A stretch of 64,000 bases of DNA from the NCBI RefSeq assembly GCF_030817075.1, contig NZ_JAUSYU010000001.1:558001-622000 (forward strand). Direction: 5' to 3'. Position 1 is the stretch's first letter; each line of letters starts with the position of its first letter. Positions 1 to 8,109 of the stretch are shown here, one piece after another. The notes under the pieces were generated by a model. It did no database searches. It saw nothing but the letters and a program-made list of their open reading frames with translations, and had not been told where the DNA came from. The translations under genes were made by a program, and so were the position numbers. Source of the DNA: Arthrobacter sp. V1I9. GTDB lineage: Bacteria > Actinomycetota > Actinomycetes > Actinomycetales > Micrococcaceae.

Positions 1-1
1 T

Positions 2-262
2 GCCGACGGCGATCCCGTCCTGGCCGTCTTCTCCCACCCCAGCCGCGTGGACCAGCAGTACCTGGAGGCAGCGCCAAACGTCCTCGGCACCCAGGGTGCT
101 GCCATCATCGCTAACATCGGCGAGGAGCTGGGCATGGTGATCAACCCGGGCGCAGCCTACGGTTTCGAGATCAACCCCGAAGGCGTTGCCAACATCAAGC
201 GCGACTTCAAGCGCGCCGATGAGCTTCCCGACGGCGCACCTGCCGACCCGGCCGAGAACTGA
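2..262 (+). CDS. SseB-like protein, C-terminal part (5' truncated by window edge)
   Basis: The frame is open from the left edge to the TGA at 260-262, so only the last 86 residues are visible. They read LAVFSHPSRVDQ near the start, then GTQGAAIIANIGEELGM, and end in an acidic, Pro/Ala-rich tail. This pattern resembles the C-terminal half of the SseB N-terminal-domain family, small soluble proteins of unclear role that are widespread in Micrococcaceae. No membrane segment is visible. The GTG at 47 is internal to this frame and not a likely start. The assignment rests on general resemblance of a fragment. Confidence 0.6.
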   Translation, partial: ADGDPVLAVFSHPSRVDQQYLEAAPNVLGTQGAAIIANIGEELGMVINPGAAYGFEINPEGVANIKRDFKRADELPDGAPADPAEN

Positions 263-334
263 CGTTCTCCCCGGGGTGGTTTGACATGACGTGCCGGTTG
301 GGCCAGAACCACCGCGCCGGGGAATAATGGCAGC

Positions 335-1321
335 ATGCGGCTAGGCGTCCTCGATATCGGGTCCAACACTGTCCACCTCCTACTGGTGGATGCCCACCCA
401 GGCGCGCGGCCAGTGCCGTTCGCCTCCCACAAGCGCCCGCTTTCCCTGGTCCAGTATCTGGAGGCGGACGGCAGCATCAGTGACGCGGGGCAGCACGAGC
501 TCACCGAATTTGTGCTGGAAGCGTGGGAATTTGCGGCCCGGCACAAGGCCGAGGACCTGCTTGCCTTCTGTACCTCAGCCATCCGCGAGGCCACTAACGG
601 CCCCGAGGTCCTGGCCCGGGTCAAGCACGAAACCACCGTGACGCTGCAAGAGCTTACGGGAAGCGAAGAAGCGTCCATGACATTCTTCGCCGTTCGGCGC
701 TGGCATGGCTGGGGCGCCGGACCCATCCTGAACCTGGACATAGGCGGCGGTTCCTTCGAGATGGCCTTCGGCCAGGACGAACTGCCGGAGGTTGCCACGT
801 CTGTGCCCTTGGGTGCGAGCCGGCTGACCCGGGACTGGCTGGCTGAGGACCCGCCGTCGGCCAAGAGTGTCAAAGAGCTGCGGCGCTACATCCAGGCCAC
901 CCTCAAGCCCGCCGTCCGGGAATTCGACGGGCTCGGCCGGGCCAACGTCGTTGCGGGAACCTCCAAAACATTCCGGTCGCTGGCCCGGATAGCGGGTGCC
1001 GCCCCCAGCGCTGCCGGCCCTTACGTCAAGCGCGACCTGCACGCCTCGGATCTTGGGGTCTGGGCACAGCGGATCTCGGCCATGAAAGCTGAAGACCGGC
1101 TCCATCTGCCGGGCGTTTCAGAAGCCCGTGCGCATCAGCTGCTGGCAGGTGCATTGGTGGCGGAGGCGGCGCTGGAGCTCTTCAAGTTCAAAAAGATCAA
1201 GATCTGCCCGTGGGCACTCCGCGAAGGCCTGATCCTGCGCCGCCTCGACCAGCTGGTGTTCTCCGGGCCCCTGGAGCCCGCCCCGCACGTTGCGCCGGCG
1301 GCCATCGAAGCTGCGGTCTGA
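335..1321 (+). CDS. Ppx/GppA family phosphatase (exopolyphosphatase-like)
   Basis: A 328-residue protein with the two phosphate-binding loops of the ASKHA fold: LDIGSNTVHLL at residues 6-16 and LDIGGGSFEMAFG near residue 135. It also has the family's CTSAIREA segment. The family hydrolyses terminal phosphates of polyphosphate or of pppGpp in the cytoplasm. At about 330 residues it is the short actinobacterial form, lacking the C-terminal HD-type region of E. coli GppA/Ppx. The ATG at 335 follows a weak purine-rich stretch. In actinobacteria this family is often found close to proC, as here (proC starts 299 bp downstream). Polyphosphate versus pppGpp specificity cannot be told from sequence. 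Confidence 0.9.
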   Translation: MRLGVLDIGSNTVHLLLVDAHPGARPVPFASHKRPLSLVQYLEADGSISDAGQHELTEFVLEAWEFAARHKAEDLLAFCTSAIREATNGPEVLARVKHETTVTLQELTGSEEASMTFFAVRRWHGWGAGPILNLDIGGGSFEMAFGQDELPEVATSVPLGASRLTRDWLAEDPPSAKSVKELRRYIQATLKPAVREFDGLGRANVVAGTSKTFRSLARIAGAAPSAAGPYVKRDLHASDLGVWAQRISAMKAEDRLHLPGVSEARAHQLLAGALVAEAALELFKFKKIKICPWALREGLILRRLDQLVFSGPLEPAPHVAPAAIEAAV

Positions 1322-1619
1322 AAAGAAAGCCACTGCTTACCGGTTCTTTCGCTGCTTAAACGCGGAAGCACCGGCGGCCGCGACAGGAAAATGGGGGAAA
1401 ACCTGTTGCGTACGCCGGTGCCCGGGCAGGCATCCCCATGCCTGCCGCATCACTCGCACCCTCAATGAGGTAATAACTACATTAGGGACGCCACTTGTGA
1501 AGAAGCTGCATTCAACATGTGAGCCACCTGTGAACCCAATTTTTCGAGTTCCCCGTTACCGGGTTTCCGCCGCTTAACGGATTTCTGCACGGGCAGGGCC
1601 GAACTGCAATGATGGAGCC
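1322..1619. other. Intergenic region upstream of proC
   Basis: This 298-bp gap has no convincing gene. It holds one perfect 9-bp inverted repeat (1425-1446) and then a more AT-rich stretch around 1463-1530. Two TGTGA words spaced 6 bp apart lie at about 1518-1533, but as direct and not inverted repeats. A GGAG precedes the proC start by a few bases. The proC promoter is probably here, but I cannot assign its boxes. Confidence 0.5.
1425..1446. terminator. Perfect 9-bp hairpin downstream of the Ppx gene
   Basis: GGCAGGCAT at 1425-1433 and ATGCCTGCC at 1438-1446 are exact reverse complements around a CCCC loop. The hairpin lies about 100 bp after the phosphatase stop. No T-tract follows, so termination is only one possibility; an RNA-stabilising or regulatory stem is another. 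Confidence 0.4.
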
Positions 1620-2453
1620 ATGAGCAACCGAATCGCATTCCTTGGCTGTGGGTCCATGAACGAAGCCATCCTAGGCGGTCTGCTGGAAGCCGGGACGGAC
1701 CCGGCTGACATCGTCGCCACCGTCCGTCGCGCCGAGCGTGCCGCGGAATTGGCGGAACGCCATCACGGCATCACGGCGATCGCCGGTGAGGAGGAGCCGG
1801 ACAACAACAAGCAGGCAACCAAGGGGTCCGGCGTCGTGATTCTGGGTGTGAAGCCGGTTGGCATCACGGACCTGGCCAGGGAAATCAGCGACGCCCTCGC
1901 GCCGGATACAGTGGTGGTCAGCGTGGCCGCGGCGGTATCCATCGCCCAACTGGAAGCCGCGCTCCCCGCCGGCCAGCCGGTCATCAGGACCATGCCCAAC
2001 ACTCCTGCCAAGCTGGGCCGCGGCGTGGTGTCAGTCTCGCCGGGCTCCAACTGCACCCCCGAACAGCTCCAGAAGGTCAAGGGCATCCTGCAGGGTGCGG
2101 GAACCGTCGTCGAAGTTCCCGAGGAGCAGGTGGACGCGCTTTCGGCCATCAGCGGCTCAGGACCGGCCTACGCGTTCTACCTGGCCGAGGCCATGGCCGC
2201 CGCAGGCCGGGAGCTGGGCCTCGACGCCGAACTGTCCCTGCTCCTTGCCCGCGAGACCGTGGCGGGGGCCGGGTTTATGCTCGCCGAGCCGGGCGCCGAT
2301 CCCTCGGCACTGCGCAAGGCGGTGACCAGCCCCAACGGCACCACGGAACGGGCCATCGCAACCTTCGACGAGCGGGGCATTCCGTCCATCATCGCTGCCG
2401 GTGCACGTGCTGCTGCGGACAGGGCCGCGGAGATCACCAAACAGCTCGGTTGA
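1620..2453 (+). CDS. proC: Pyrroline-5-carboxylate reductase
   Basis: A 277-residue enzyme of normal family length. It catalyses the last step of proline synthesis, NAD(P)H-dependent reduction of 1-pyrroline-5-carboxylate to proline, in the cytosol. The N-terminus has the Rossmann dinucleotide site (IAFLGCGSMNEA, residues 5-16). The middle has TMPNTPAKLGRGV. The C-terminal helical domain has the family signature SAISGSGPAYAF followed by LLARETVAGAG and the SPNGTTERAI motif. The ATG at 1620 has GGAG four bases upstream. The gene stands alone and is convergent with the potassium-transport genes. A poorly conserved Asn-rich stretch (about residues 60-65) sits in the N-terminal domain. Confidence 0.97.
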   Translation: MSNRIAFLGCGSMNEAILGGLLEAGTDPADIVATVRRAERAAELAERHHGITAIAGEEEPDNNKQATKGSGVVILGVKPVGITDLAREISDALAPDTVVVSVAAAVSIAQLEAALPAGQPVIRTMPNTPAKLGRGVVSVSPGSNCTPEQLQKVKGILQGAGTVVEVPEEQVDALSAISGSGPAYAFYLAEAMAAAGRELGLDAELSLLLARETVAGAGFMLAEPGADPSALRKAVTSPNGTTERAIATFDERGIPSIIAAGARAAADRAAEITKQLG

Positions 2454-2486
2454 CCTGGCCGAGCTTGCGAGGGTAGGGCCCAGTGG

Positions 2487-3173
2487 TCACGGGCGGGCGG
2501 CGAAGCGCTCCAGGAGGTCCACGTGCCCGGACACAATGAGCATGTCGCGGGAGGACACCTTGGTCTCCGGTCGGGCGTAGGTGAAGTCCTCGCCGGGCGA
2601 CTTGACGCCCACGATTGTCACGCCGTACTTGGACCGGACCTTGGACTCGTCGAGGGTGAACCCGACTGTCTCGCGCGGCGGGTACATCTTTACAATGGCG
2701 AAGTCGTCGTCGAATTCAATGAAGTCCAGCATGCGCCCGGACACCAGGTGGGCTGCCCGGACACCGGCGTCGGCCTCAGGGTAAATGACGTGGTTGGCGC
2801 CGATGCGGGTAAGGATCTTGCCGTGCGAAGGTGTAATGGCCTTCACCCAAAGGTGCTCGATGCCAAGATCCACCAGGTTCACGGTGATCAGCACCGAGGA
2901 CTCGATGGACGTGCCAACGCCCACGACGGCGGAGCTGAACTCCTGTGCGCCCAGCTGGCGGAGGGCGTCGATGTTGGTGGCGTCGGCCTCCACCACGTGC
3001 GTCAGGAGCGGCGCCCATTTCTGCACGAGGGTCCTGTCGCGTTCGATGGCCAGCACTTCACGGCCCTGCTTGACGAGCTGCTCAGCCGTGGAGGAACCGA
3101 AGCGGCCCAGCCCGATGACCAGCACCGGGGCATTGTGGGCGGGGCGCCTGGGAGCGTCTGGGGAACTAGCCAA
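2487..3173 (-). CDS. trkA: TrkA/KtrA-type potassium channel regulatory subunit (RCK)
   Basis: A 228-residue cytosolic gating subunit. An RCK-N Rossmann domain (VLVIGLGRFGSSTAEQL, about residues 17-33, then the acidic position in VLAIERD) is followed by an RCK-C domain ending near the C-terminus. One N plus one C domain is the KtrA-like single-unit form, which forms rings and controls a TrkH/KtrB pore in response to nucleotides. The start appears to be TTG at 3173, overlapping the end of the upstream pore gene by 8 bp, so the two are translationally coupled in pore-then-regulator order. A later start is possible because the first 15 residues are not conserved. Confidence 0.93.
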   Translation of the reverse strand: MASSPDAPRRPAHNAPVLVIGLGRFGSSTAEQLVKQGREVLAIERDRTLVQKWAPLLTHVVEADATNIDALRQLGAQEFSSAVVGVGTSIESSVLITVNLVDLGIEHLWVKAITPSHGKILTRIGANHVIYPEADAGVRAAHLVSGRMLDFIEFDDDFAIVKMYPPRETVGFTLDESKVRSKYGVTIVGVKSPGEDFTYARPETKVSSRDMLIVSGHVDLLERFAARP

Positions 3174-4599
3174 TGATGGGCCTCTCTTCGGGATAGTGGT
3201 ACAACTGGCTGCGCTGGCGCAGGGTCAGGGCAGCGGCGAGCGTCACAGTGCCCACACGGCCGGCGAACATCAGGGCACTGAGGACATACACGCCCGACGG
3301 CGGCAGCTCGGCACTGAGGTTGGTGCTCAGCCCCACCGTGGCGAACGCGGAAATGGTTTCAAACAGCACCCGGTCCAGGGAAGCGCCGCTGATCTGCAGC
3401 AGGAGGAAGGCGGAGACGGACACCAGGGTGGCTCCGGCGACGATCACCGAGATGGCCACGCGCATGCTGCCCTGGGGGATGGTCCTGCCGTAAACCTTCA
3501 CGTCTGCGTCGCCACGGGCTTCGGCGATGATGGCCAGGAACATCACGGCGATGGTGGTCACTTTGATGCCGCCCGCCGTCGAGGCTGAACCGCCGCCGGC
3601 GAACATCAGCGCGTCGGTCAGGAGCATGGTGGTGGACTCCATCTGGTTCTGGTCCACCAGGTTGAATCCGCCGGACCGCGTCATAACCGAAGCGAAGAGC
3701 GAATGCGTGATCTTCTCACCCAGGTCCATCCCGCCGATGGTCCGGGCGTTGTCCCACTCCATCAGCCCCCAGAGGAACGTGCCCGCGACCAGCAGGATCA
3801 GGGACACCTGGATGGTGAGCTTGGTGTGGAGGTTCCATTTCTTCCAGTTCAGGCCGTTCTGCTGGAGGACCATCACCACGGGGAAACCGAGGCTTCCCAG
3901 GAAGACGCCCAGCATCAGCGGAACCAGGATCCACAGGTCTGTCTCATAGGGAACGATGCCGTCCGAATGCGGGGTGAAACCGGCGTTGTTAAAGGAGGAA
4001 ATGGCGTAGAAGATGCCGTGCCAGACGGATTGCCAGAACGGCTCGCCCAGGGTCAGGAACCTCGGGATGAGCGCCAGCGCGAGGATTCCCTCGATAACCA
4101 CGGAGGTGGTGATAACGATCCGCAGCAGGGTACCCACTTCGCCGAGGCGGCCGGCGTTGTTCATGGATTCCGCGGCAATGATTTTTCCGCGAACACCGAG
4201 GCGTTTGCTCACCATCAGCGCCAGCAGCGACGCCAGGGTCAGGGTGCCGAGGCCTCCGATGAAGATGCCGATCAGGATTACGAGCTGGCCGAAGAAGGAC
4301 CAGTGCACGGCCGTCGATACCACCGTCAGGCCCGTAACGCAGACCGCCGAGACGGCCGTGAACAAAGCCTGGTGGGGTGGTGTGACAATGCCGGCAGCGG
4401 AGGAGATGGGCAGGGACAGCAGGAACGTGAACACCAGGCAGACAGCAGCGAACGCACTCAGGGCAAGCCGGGCCGGCGACGTGTTGGCAATGTCGTCGAT
4501 AAAATCGCGGATCCGCGTGAGAACCCAGAGGCCCTCCCGTTCCTGCGCGGCGGGATGCCAGCTGGCCGGAGTCCGGGGCCTCGACTGGCTTTGCGTCAT
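3166..4599 (-). CDS. trkH: TrkH/KtrB-type potassium transporter pore subunit
   Basis: A 477-residue integral membrane protein with the repeated helix-pore-loop-helix pattern of the SKT family. Filter-like segments include SAVCVTGLTVV, SSFNNAGFTP, MTRSGGFN and SAFATVGLSTNLS; the conserved Gly of each loop is present. It imports K+ (or Na+/K+) across the plasma membrane together with the adjacent RCK protein. The frame extends upstream to 4710. I chose the ATG at 4599 because the extra 37 residues are not family-like and would overlap the divergent acuC start, and because a GAGG lies upstream of 4599. Confidence 0.93.
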   Translation of the reverse strand: MTQSQSRPRTPASWHPAAQEREGLWVLTRIRDFIDDIANTSPARLALSAFAAVCLVFTFLLSLPISSAAGIVTPPHQALFTAVSAVCVTGLTVVSTAVHWSFFGQLVILIGIFIGGLGTLTLASLLALMVSKRLGVRGKIIAAESMNNAGRLGEVGTLLRIVITTSVVIEGILALALIPRFLTLGEPFWQSVWHGIFYAISSFNNAGFTPHSDGIVPYETDLWILVPLMLGVFLGSLGFPVVMVLQQNGLNWKKWNLHTKLTIQVSLILLVAGTFLWGLMEWDNARTIGGMDLGEKITHSLFASVMTRSGGFNLVDQNQMESTTMLLTDALMFAGGGSASTAGGIKVTTIAVMFLAIIAEARGDADVKVYGRTIPQGSMRVAISVIVAGATLVSVSAFLLLQISGASLDRVLFETISAFATVGLSTNLSAELPPSGVYVLSALMFAGRVGTVTLAAALTLRQRSQLYHYPEERPIIG

Positions 4600-4703
4600 G
4601 TGTGGCTTTTTCCTCGGTTGGTTTGCTTCCCTCAGTAGTAAACCACTTATGCCCGCGTAATGGCCGGGCGGGAAGGGCTGCAGGCTCGGGTAGCCTGTGA
4701 TTG

Positions 4704-5915
4704 ATGACATATCTGCCCGGTCTCAGCAAGCCCGCGCCGCCAACGACGGTGGTGTGGGGCGCTGACATGACTGCCTACAACTTCGGTCCGGGCCACCCCA
4801 TGGCGCCCGAACGGATGGACCTCACGGCCCGCCTTGCCCAAAGCCTGGGACTTTTCGACCTTGAGCACCTCGCAGTGGCAGCTCCCGACGTCGCCACCGA
4901 CGCCGAGCTGGAGTCCGTGCACTCGGCCGAATTCGTGGCCGCGGTCCGCAGGGTCAGTGAGGACCCGTACGCGACTGACGAGTCGCGCGGCCTGGGCACC
5001 GAGGACGATCCCGCGTTCGCCGGAATGCACGAGGCCGCCGCAAGGCTGGCAGGCGGCTCCCTGCTCGCCGCTTCCCGGATCCTGGACGGGTCTGCCCTGC
5101 ACGCGGTGAACTTCGGCGGCGGCATGCACCATGCCGCCCGGGACAAGGCCAGCGGGTTCTGCATCTATAACGACGCGGCGCTTGCCGTGCAGAAGCTGCT
5201 CGATGGCGGCATCCGCAAGGTGGCGTACATCGATGTGGACGCCCACCACGGGGACGGGACGGAAAGCATCTTCTGGGACGATCCCCGGGTGCTCACCTTG
5301 TCCCTGCACGAAAGCGGACTCACCCTGTTCCCCGGTACCGGGTTCTCCAACGAAATCGGCGGACCCCGTGCTGAGGGGACTGCCGTTAACATCGCCCTGC
5401 CGTCAGGGACGAATGACGCCGGCTGGTTGCGTGCCTTCCACGCCGTGGTGCCGCAGCTGGTGGCAGCGTTCGAGCCCGAGGTGATCGTGAGCCAGCACGG
5501 CTGCGACTCGCACCGGACGGATCCGCTCACGCACCTTAACCTCAGCGTGGACGGGCAGCGGGAGGCGGCCACTGCCGTCGGGAACCTTGCGGCCCGTTAC
5601 TGCGGCAACCGCTGGATTGCCACCGGCGGCGGCGGGTACAACGTACTGCACGTGGTTCCCCGGTCCTGGAGCCACCTGATTGCCATCGCCGCGGGCAGGC
5701 CGGTGCCGCTGCGGACCCCGGTGCCGGAGGACTGGCGGAGGTACGTCGAGGAGAAGTTCGGGGCCGAGGCGCCTGGACTGATGGGGGATGACGTGGAGCT
5801 CTGGTGGCGGTCCTGGGAAGTGGGGTTCGACCCCAACGACGCCGTGGACCGCACGGTTATGGCCACCCGCAAGGCAGTCTTTCCGATGCACGGACTGGAC
5901 CCCTGGTTCGATTGA
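4704..5915 (+). CDS. acuC: AcuC-type histone-deacetylase-family protein
   Basis: A 403-residue zinc-dependent deacetylase-fold protein. Motifs in order: GPGHPMAPERM near the N-terminus, the active-site pair GGMHHAARD, GFCIYNDAALA, the metal site DVDAHHGDGTESIFW, SLHESG, the second aspartate region SQHGCDSH, and the C-terminal GGGGYN. In Bacillus, AcuC deacetylates and so reactivates acetyl-CoA synthetase; bacterial relatives otherwise act on acetylated small molecules or proteins. The substrate here is not known. TTG at 4701 or ATG at 4704 could start it; I took the ATG. It is divergent from the potassium pore gene with about 100 bp between them. Confidence 0.9.
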   Translation: MTYLPGLSKPAPPTTVVWGADMTAYNFGPGHPMAPERMDLTARLAQSLGLFDLEHLAVAAPDVATDAELESVHSAEFVAAVRRVSEDPYATDESRGLGTEDDPAFAGMHEAAARLAGGSLLAASRILDGSALHAVNFGGGMHHAARDKASGFCIYNDAALAVQKLLDGGIRKVAYIDVDAHHGDGTESIFWDDPRVLTLSLHESGLTLFPGTGFSNEIGGPRAEGTAVNIALPSGTNDAGWLRAFHAVVPQLVAAFEPEVIVSQHGCDSHRTDPLTHLNLSVDGQREAATAVGNLAARYCGNRWIATGGGGYNVLHVVPRSWSHLIAIAAGRPVPLRTPVPEDWRRYVEEKFGAEAPGLMGDDVELWWRSWEVGFDPNDAVDRTVMATRKAVFPMHGLDPWFD

Positions 5916-5992
5916 GGACCTCCTCTTCCTTATGCCCCTGACCGGCGAAATAGTTGATGCCTTTCGGGGCATATGTCGCTAGGGTAAGAGGC

Positions 5993-6571
5993 ATGGTGAC
6001 AGACGACGTATTTGCCGTCATTGCGGAATCGACCCGGCGGGATATCCTGACCTCCCTTCGTTCCGGAGACAAGGCAGTGGGGGAGCTCGTGGAGGAACTG
6101 GCGGCAAGCCAGCCCACCATTTCCAAGCACCTGAAGGTCCTGCGTGAAGCCCAGCTGGTGAGCATGCGGGCGCAGGGCCAGAAGCGCTACTACGCGCTGA
6201 ACCGCAAGCCGCTGGAAGGGATCGCCAGCTGGCTTGAGACGTTCGACGTCGGCGCTGCGGCTCCCGCTCCGCAGTCACCGGCGGCTGTTGTCCCCATCCC
6301 GGACGGCGCCTCAGCGGCGCCTGCTGCTGAAACCACACGGGAAGACGTCACAGCTGATGCAGTCGCCGCCGACGCTGTCTCAGCCGGGGTGCTGGCACCG
6401 GACGGCACTGACCTGAGTCCCGCCGTCGTGATCCCTGGCGGAACAACCGCGCCTCTTAGTGATGACAGCGTGCCCCAGCAGATCGGCCGGACAGTGGGCC
6501 GCGCCGCCACCAAGGCGGCCGACCTGCTGGCGAACCTGCCCAACCTTCCCAAATTCGGCCGCAAAAAGTAG
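5993..6571 (+). CDS. ArsR-family transcriptional regulator with long C-terminal tail
   Basis: A 192-residue protein. The first 80 residues are a winged helix: STRRDILTSLRSGDKAVGEL, then the recognition helix SQPTISKHLKVLREAQLV and the wing QKRYYALNRKPL. The remaining 110 residues are Ala/Pro/Val-rich and low in complexity, ending in a short amphipathic basic segment (ADLLANLPNLPKFGRKK). That tail is unusual for ArsR proteins, which are normally about 100 residues. No Cys metal-binding motif is present, so it is probably of the non-metal, substrate- or growth-phase-sensing kind. The ATG at 5993 follows AAGAGG. The target is unknown. Confidence 0.85.
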   Translation: MVTDDVFAVIAESTRRDILTSLRSGDKAVGELVEELAASQPTISKHLKVLREAQLVSMRAQGQKRYYALNRKPLEGIASWLETFDVGAAAPAPQSPAAVVPIPDGASAAPAAETTREDVTADAVAADAVSAGVLAPDGTDLSPAVVIPGGTTAPLSDDSVPQQIGRTVGRAATKAADLLANLPNLPKFGRKK

Positions 6572-6579
6572 CCCCTTTA

Positions 6580-6646
6580 CCCAACTGACTCGCAGATACC
6601 GACCCTAAATGGCTTTTTGGGTGCGTTGACTGCGAGTCAGGTTGGG
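6580..6646. repeat. 67-bp palindromic intergenic element (REP-like), bidirectional terminator candidate
   Basis: CCCAACTGACTCGCAG at 6580-6595 and CTGCGAGTCAGGTTGGG at 6630-6646 are inverted copies differing by one inserted base. Inside them a smaller ACCC...GGGT inverted pair (about 6602-6622) gives a nested stem. The element fills the gap between the convergent arsR-like gene and lldD. Only one copy is in this window. Its form, long arms with a variable centre between converging genes, is that of dispersed palindromic elements. Confidence 0.65.
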
Positions 6647-6653
6647 GTGCGCC

Positions 6654-8003
6654 CTACTTGTCCAGCAGCCGCACGTGGTCCGGGGTCAGCTCGGAGATCT
6701 TGCTGACACCCAGCAGGGCCATGGTGCGGGCCATGTCCTTTTCGAGGATCTGGATGGTGCGGTCAACGCCCGCGCGGCCGCCGGCCATCAGACCGTAAAG
6801 GTAAGCGCGGCCGATCAGGGTGAAGTCCGCGCCGAGGGCAAGGGCTGCCACGATGTCCGCGCCGCTCATGATGCCGGTGTCCAGCATGATCGCGGCGTCG
6901 GTGTTGTCCGCGGTGAACGCCTGCTTGACCTCGGGGAGCAGGTGGAACGGGATGGGTGCCCGGTCCAGCTGGCGGCCGCCGTGGTTGGAGAGGATCACAC
7001 CGTCTGCGCCATGATCCACCACCCGGCGGGCGTCTTCGACGGTCTGGATTCCCTTGACCACCAGCTTGCCCTTCCAGGTTTCGCGCAGCCAGTCCAGGTC
7101 CTCGAAGGTGAGGGTGGGGTCGAACATGGAGTTGATCAGGTCGGCCACGGTGCCCGTGTAGCGGGACAGCGAGGCGAACGTGAGCGGCTCGTGGGTGAGA
7201 AAGTTAAACCACCAGGCCGGGCGGTAGGACGCATCCAGGACGGTCTTGATGGTCAGCGCCGGCGGGATGGTCATGCCGTTGCGGACATCGCGGAGGCGCG
7301 CGCCGGCCACAGCCGTGTCCACGGTGACCATCAGGGTGTCATTGCCGGCTTTGGCCGCACGCTCGATGAGCTCAAGGGACCGGTCGCGGTCCGTCCACAG
7401 GTACAGCTGGAACCAGTTGCGGCCGTTCGGGGCGGCGGCGGCAACGTCCTCGATCGAGGCGGTGCCCATGGTGGAGAGGGTATAGGGGATCCCGGCAGCT
7501 TCGGCGGCCTGGGACCCGGCATACTCGCCTTCGGACTGCATCATCCGGGTGAAGCCGGTGGGGGCGATGCCCACCGGGAGGCGGGAAGGCTCGCCCAGGA
7601 TCTCGGTGCTCAGGTCGATGGCGGAGACGTTACGCAGAATGCCCGGACGGAACTCGATGTCCAGGAAGGCCTGGCGGGCCCGGCGGAGCGTGATCTCCTC
7701 TTCGGCAGCGCCGTCCGTGTAATCAAAGGGTGCCTGCGGGGTGCGGCGCTTGGCGATGTCGCGCAGTTCCCACACGGTGCTGGCGCGCTTGAGCCGGGCT
7801 TCCTTGCTGAACTCCGGCTTCTTGAACTGCATCAGGGGAGCGAGGTCCGAGTACTTGGGGATACGGCGCTTCAAGGCGGCCGGCACGGCGGAAGCCGCAG
7901 CGCCGTGGCTGGTGGCTGCCGAAGGTGCGGACGTCGCAGGAATGGCCATGGCCTCCGGCGCCGAGGTGGCCTCGGGGTTGTTGGGCTGGATGGTGTGGGT
8001 CAT
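6654..8003 (-). CDS. lldD: FMN-dependent alpha-hydroxy-acid dehydrogenase (L-lactate dehydrogenase type)
   Basis: A 449-residue TIM-barrel flavoprotein that oxidises L-lactate (or a related 2-hydroxy acid) to the keto acid, passing electrons to quinone. Visible family features are the FMN-phosphate and active-site segment [13 protein letters not shown] with the catalytic His, the preceding [11 protein letters not shown], and the C-terminal [12 protein letters not shown]. The N-terminal 50 residues are Ala-rich and variable. The ATG at 8003 was chosen over an upstream one at 8096 because GGAGGA lies just before it and because the upstream extension runs through the lldR operators. It is divergent from the GntR gene. 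Confidence 0.93.
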   Translation of the reverse strand: MTHTIQPNNPEATSAPEAMAIPATSAPSAATSHGAAASAVPAALKRRIPKYSDLAPLMQFKKPEFSKEARLKRASTVWELRDIAKRRTPQAPFDYTDGAAEEEITLRRARQAFLDIEFRPGILRNVSAIDLSTEILGEPSRLPVGIAPTGFTRMMQSEGEYAGSQAAEAAGIPYTLSTMGTASIEDVAAAAPNGRNWFQLYLWTDRDRSLELIERAAKAGNDTLMVTVDTAVAGARLRDVRNGMTIPPALTIKTVLDASYRPAWWFNFLTHEPLTFASLSRYTGTVADLINSMFDPTLTFEDLDWLRETWKGKLVVKGIQTVEDARRVVDHGADGVILSNHGGRQLDRAPIPFHLLPEVKQAFTADNTDAAIMLDTGIMSGADIVAALALGADFTLIGRAYLYGLMAGGRAGVDRTIQILEKDMARTMALLGVSKISELTPDHVRLLDK

Positions 8004-8052
8004 GAGGTCCTCCGTCGGGCCGGTGGCAGGTCCAGCAATGCTCGGACCCTGC

Positions 8053-8067
8053 TGTGGTCTAACCACA
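8053..8067. promoter_or_regulatory. LldR operator 1
   Basis: TGTGGTCTAACCACA is an almost perfect 15-bp palindrome of the FadR-GntR class (TGGTC...GACCA core). Its centre is 25 bp from operator 2. It lies just downstream of the presumed lldD -10 box, so a bound regulator would block that transcript. Confidence 0.8.
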
Positions 8068-8077
8068 CTGTAGGCCA

Positions 8078-8092
8078 TGTGGTCCGACCACA
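8078..8092. promoter_or_regulatory. LldR operator 2
   Basis: TGTGGTCCGACCACA is a 15-bp palindrome matching operator 1 in its arms. On the minus strand it lies between a TTGATG -35-like box (8092-8097) and a TACAGT -10-like box (8068-8073) for lldD. On the plus strand it lies just upstream of the lldR -10 box. Confidence 0.8.
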
Positions 8093-8097
8093 TCAAC

Positions 8098-8103
8098 TAC
8101 TAT
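8098..8103 (+). promoter_or_regulatory. Probable lldR -10 box for a leaderless mRNA
   Basis: TACTAT ends 6 bp before the lldR ATG at 8110, which puts the expected transcription start at or within a base of the start codon. There is no Shine-Dalgarno sequence before the ATG. This fits a leaderless transcript, common in actinobacteria. Confidence 0.5.
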
Positions 8104-8109
8104 TGCCAC

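Noticed and set aside
1518..1533. Two TGTGA words upstream of proC as a CRP/GlxR site
   Set aside because: They are direct repeats; the known site needs TGTGA and TCACA as an inverted pair.
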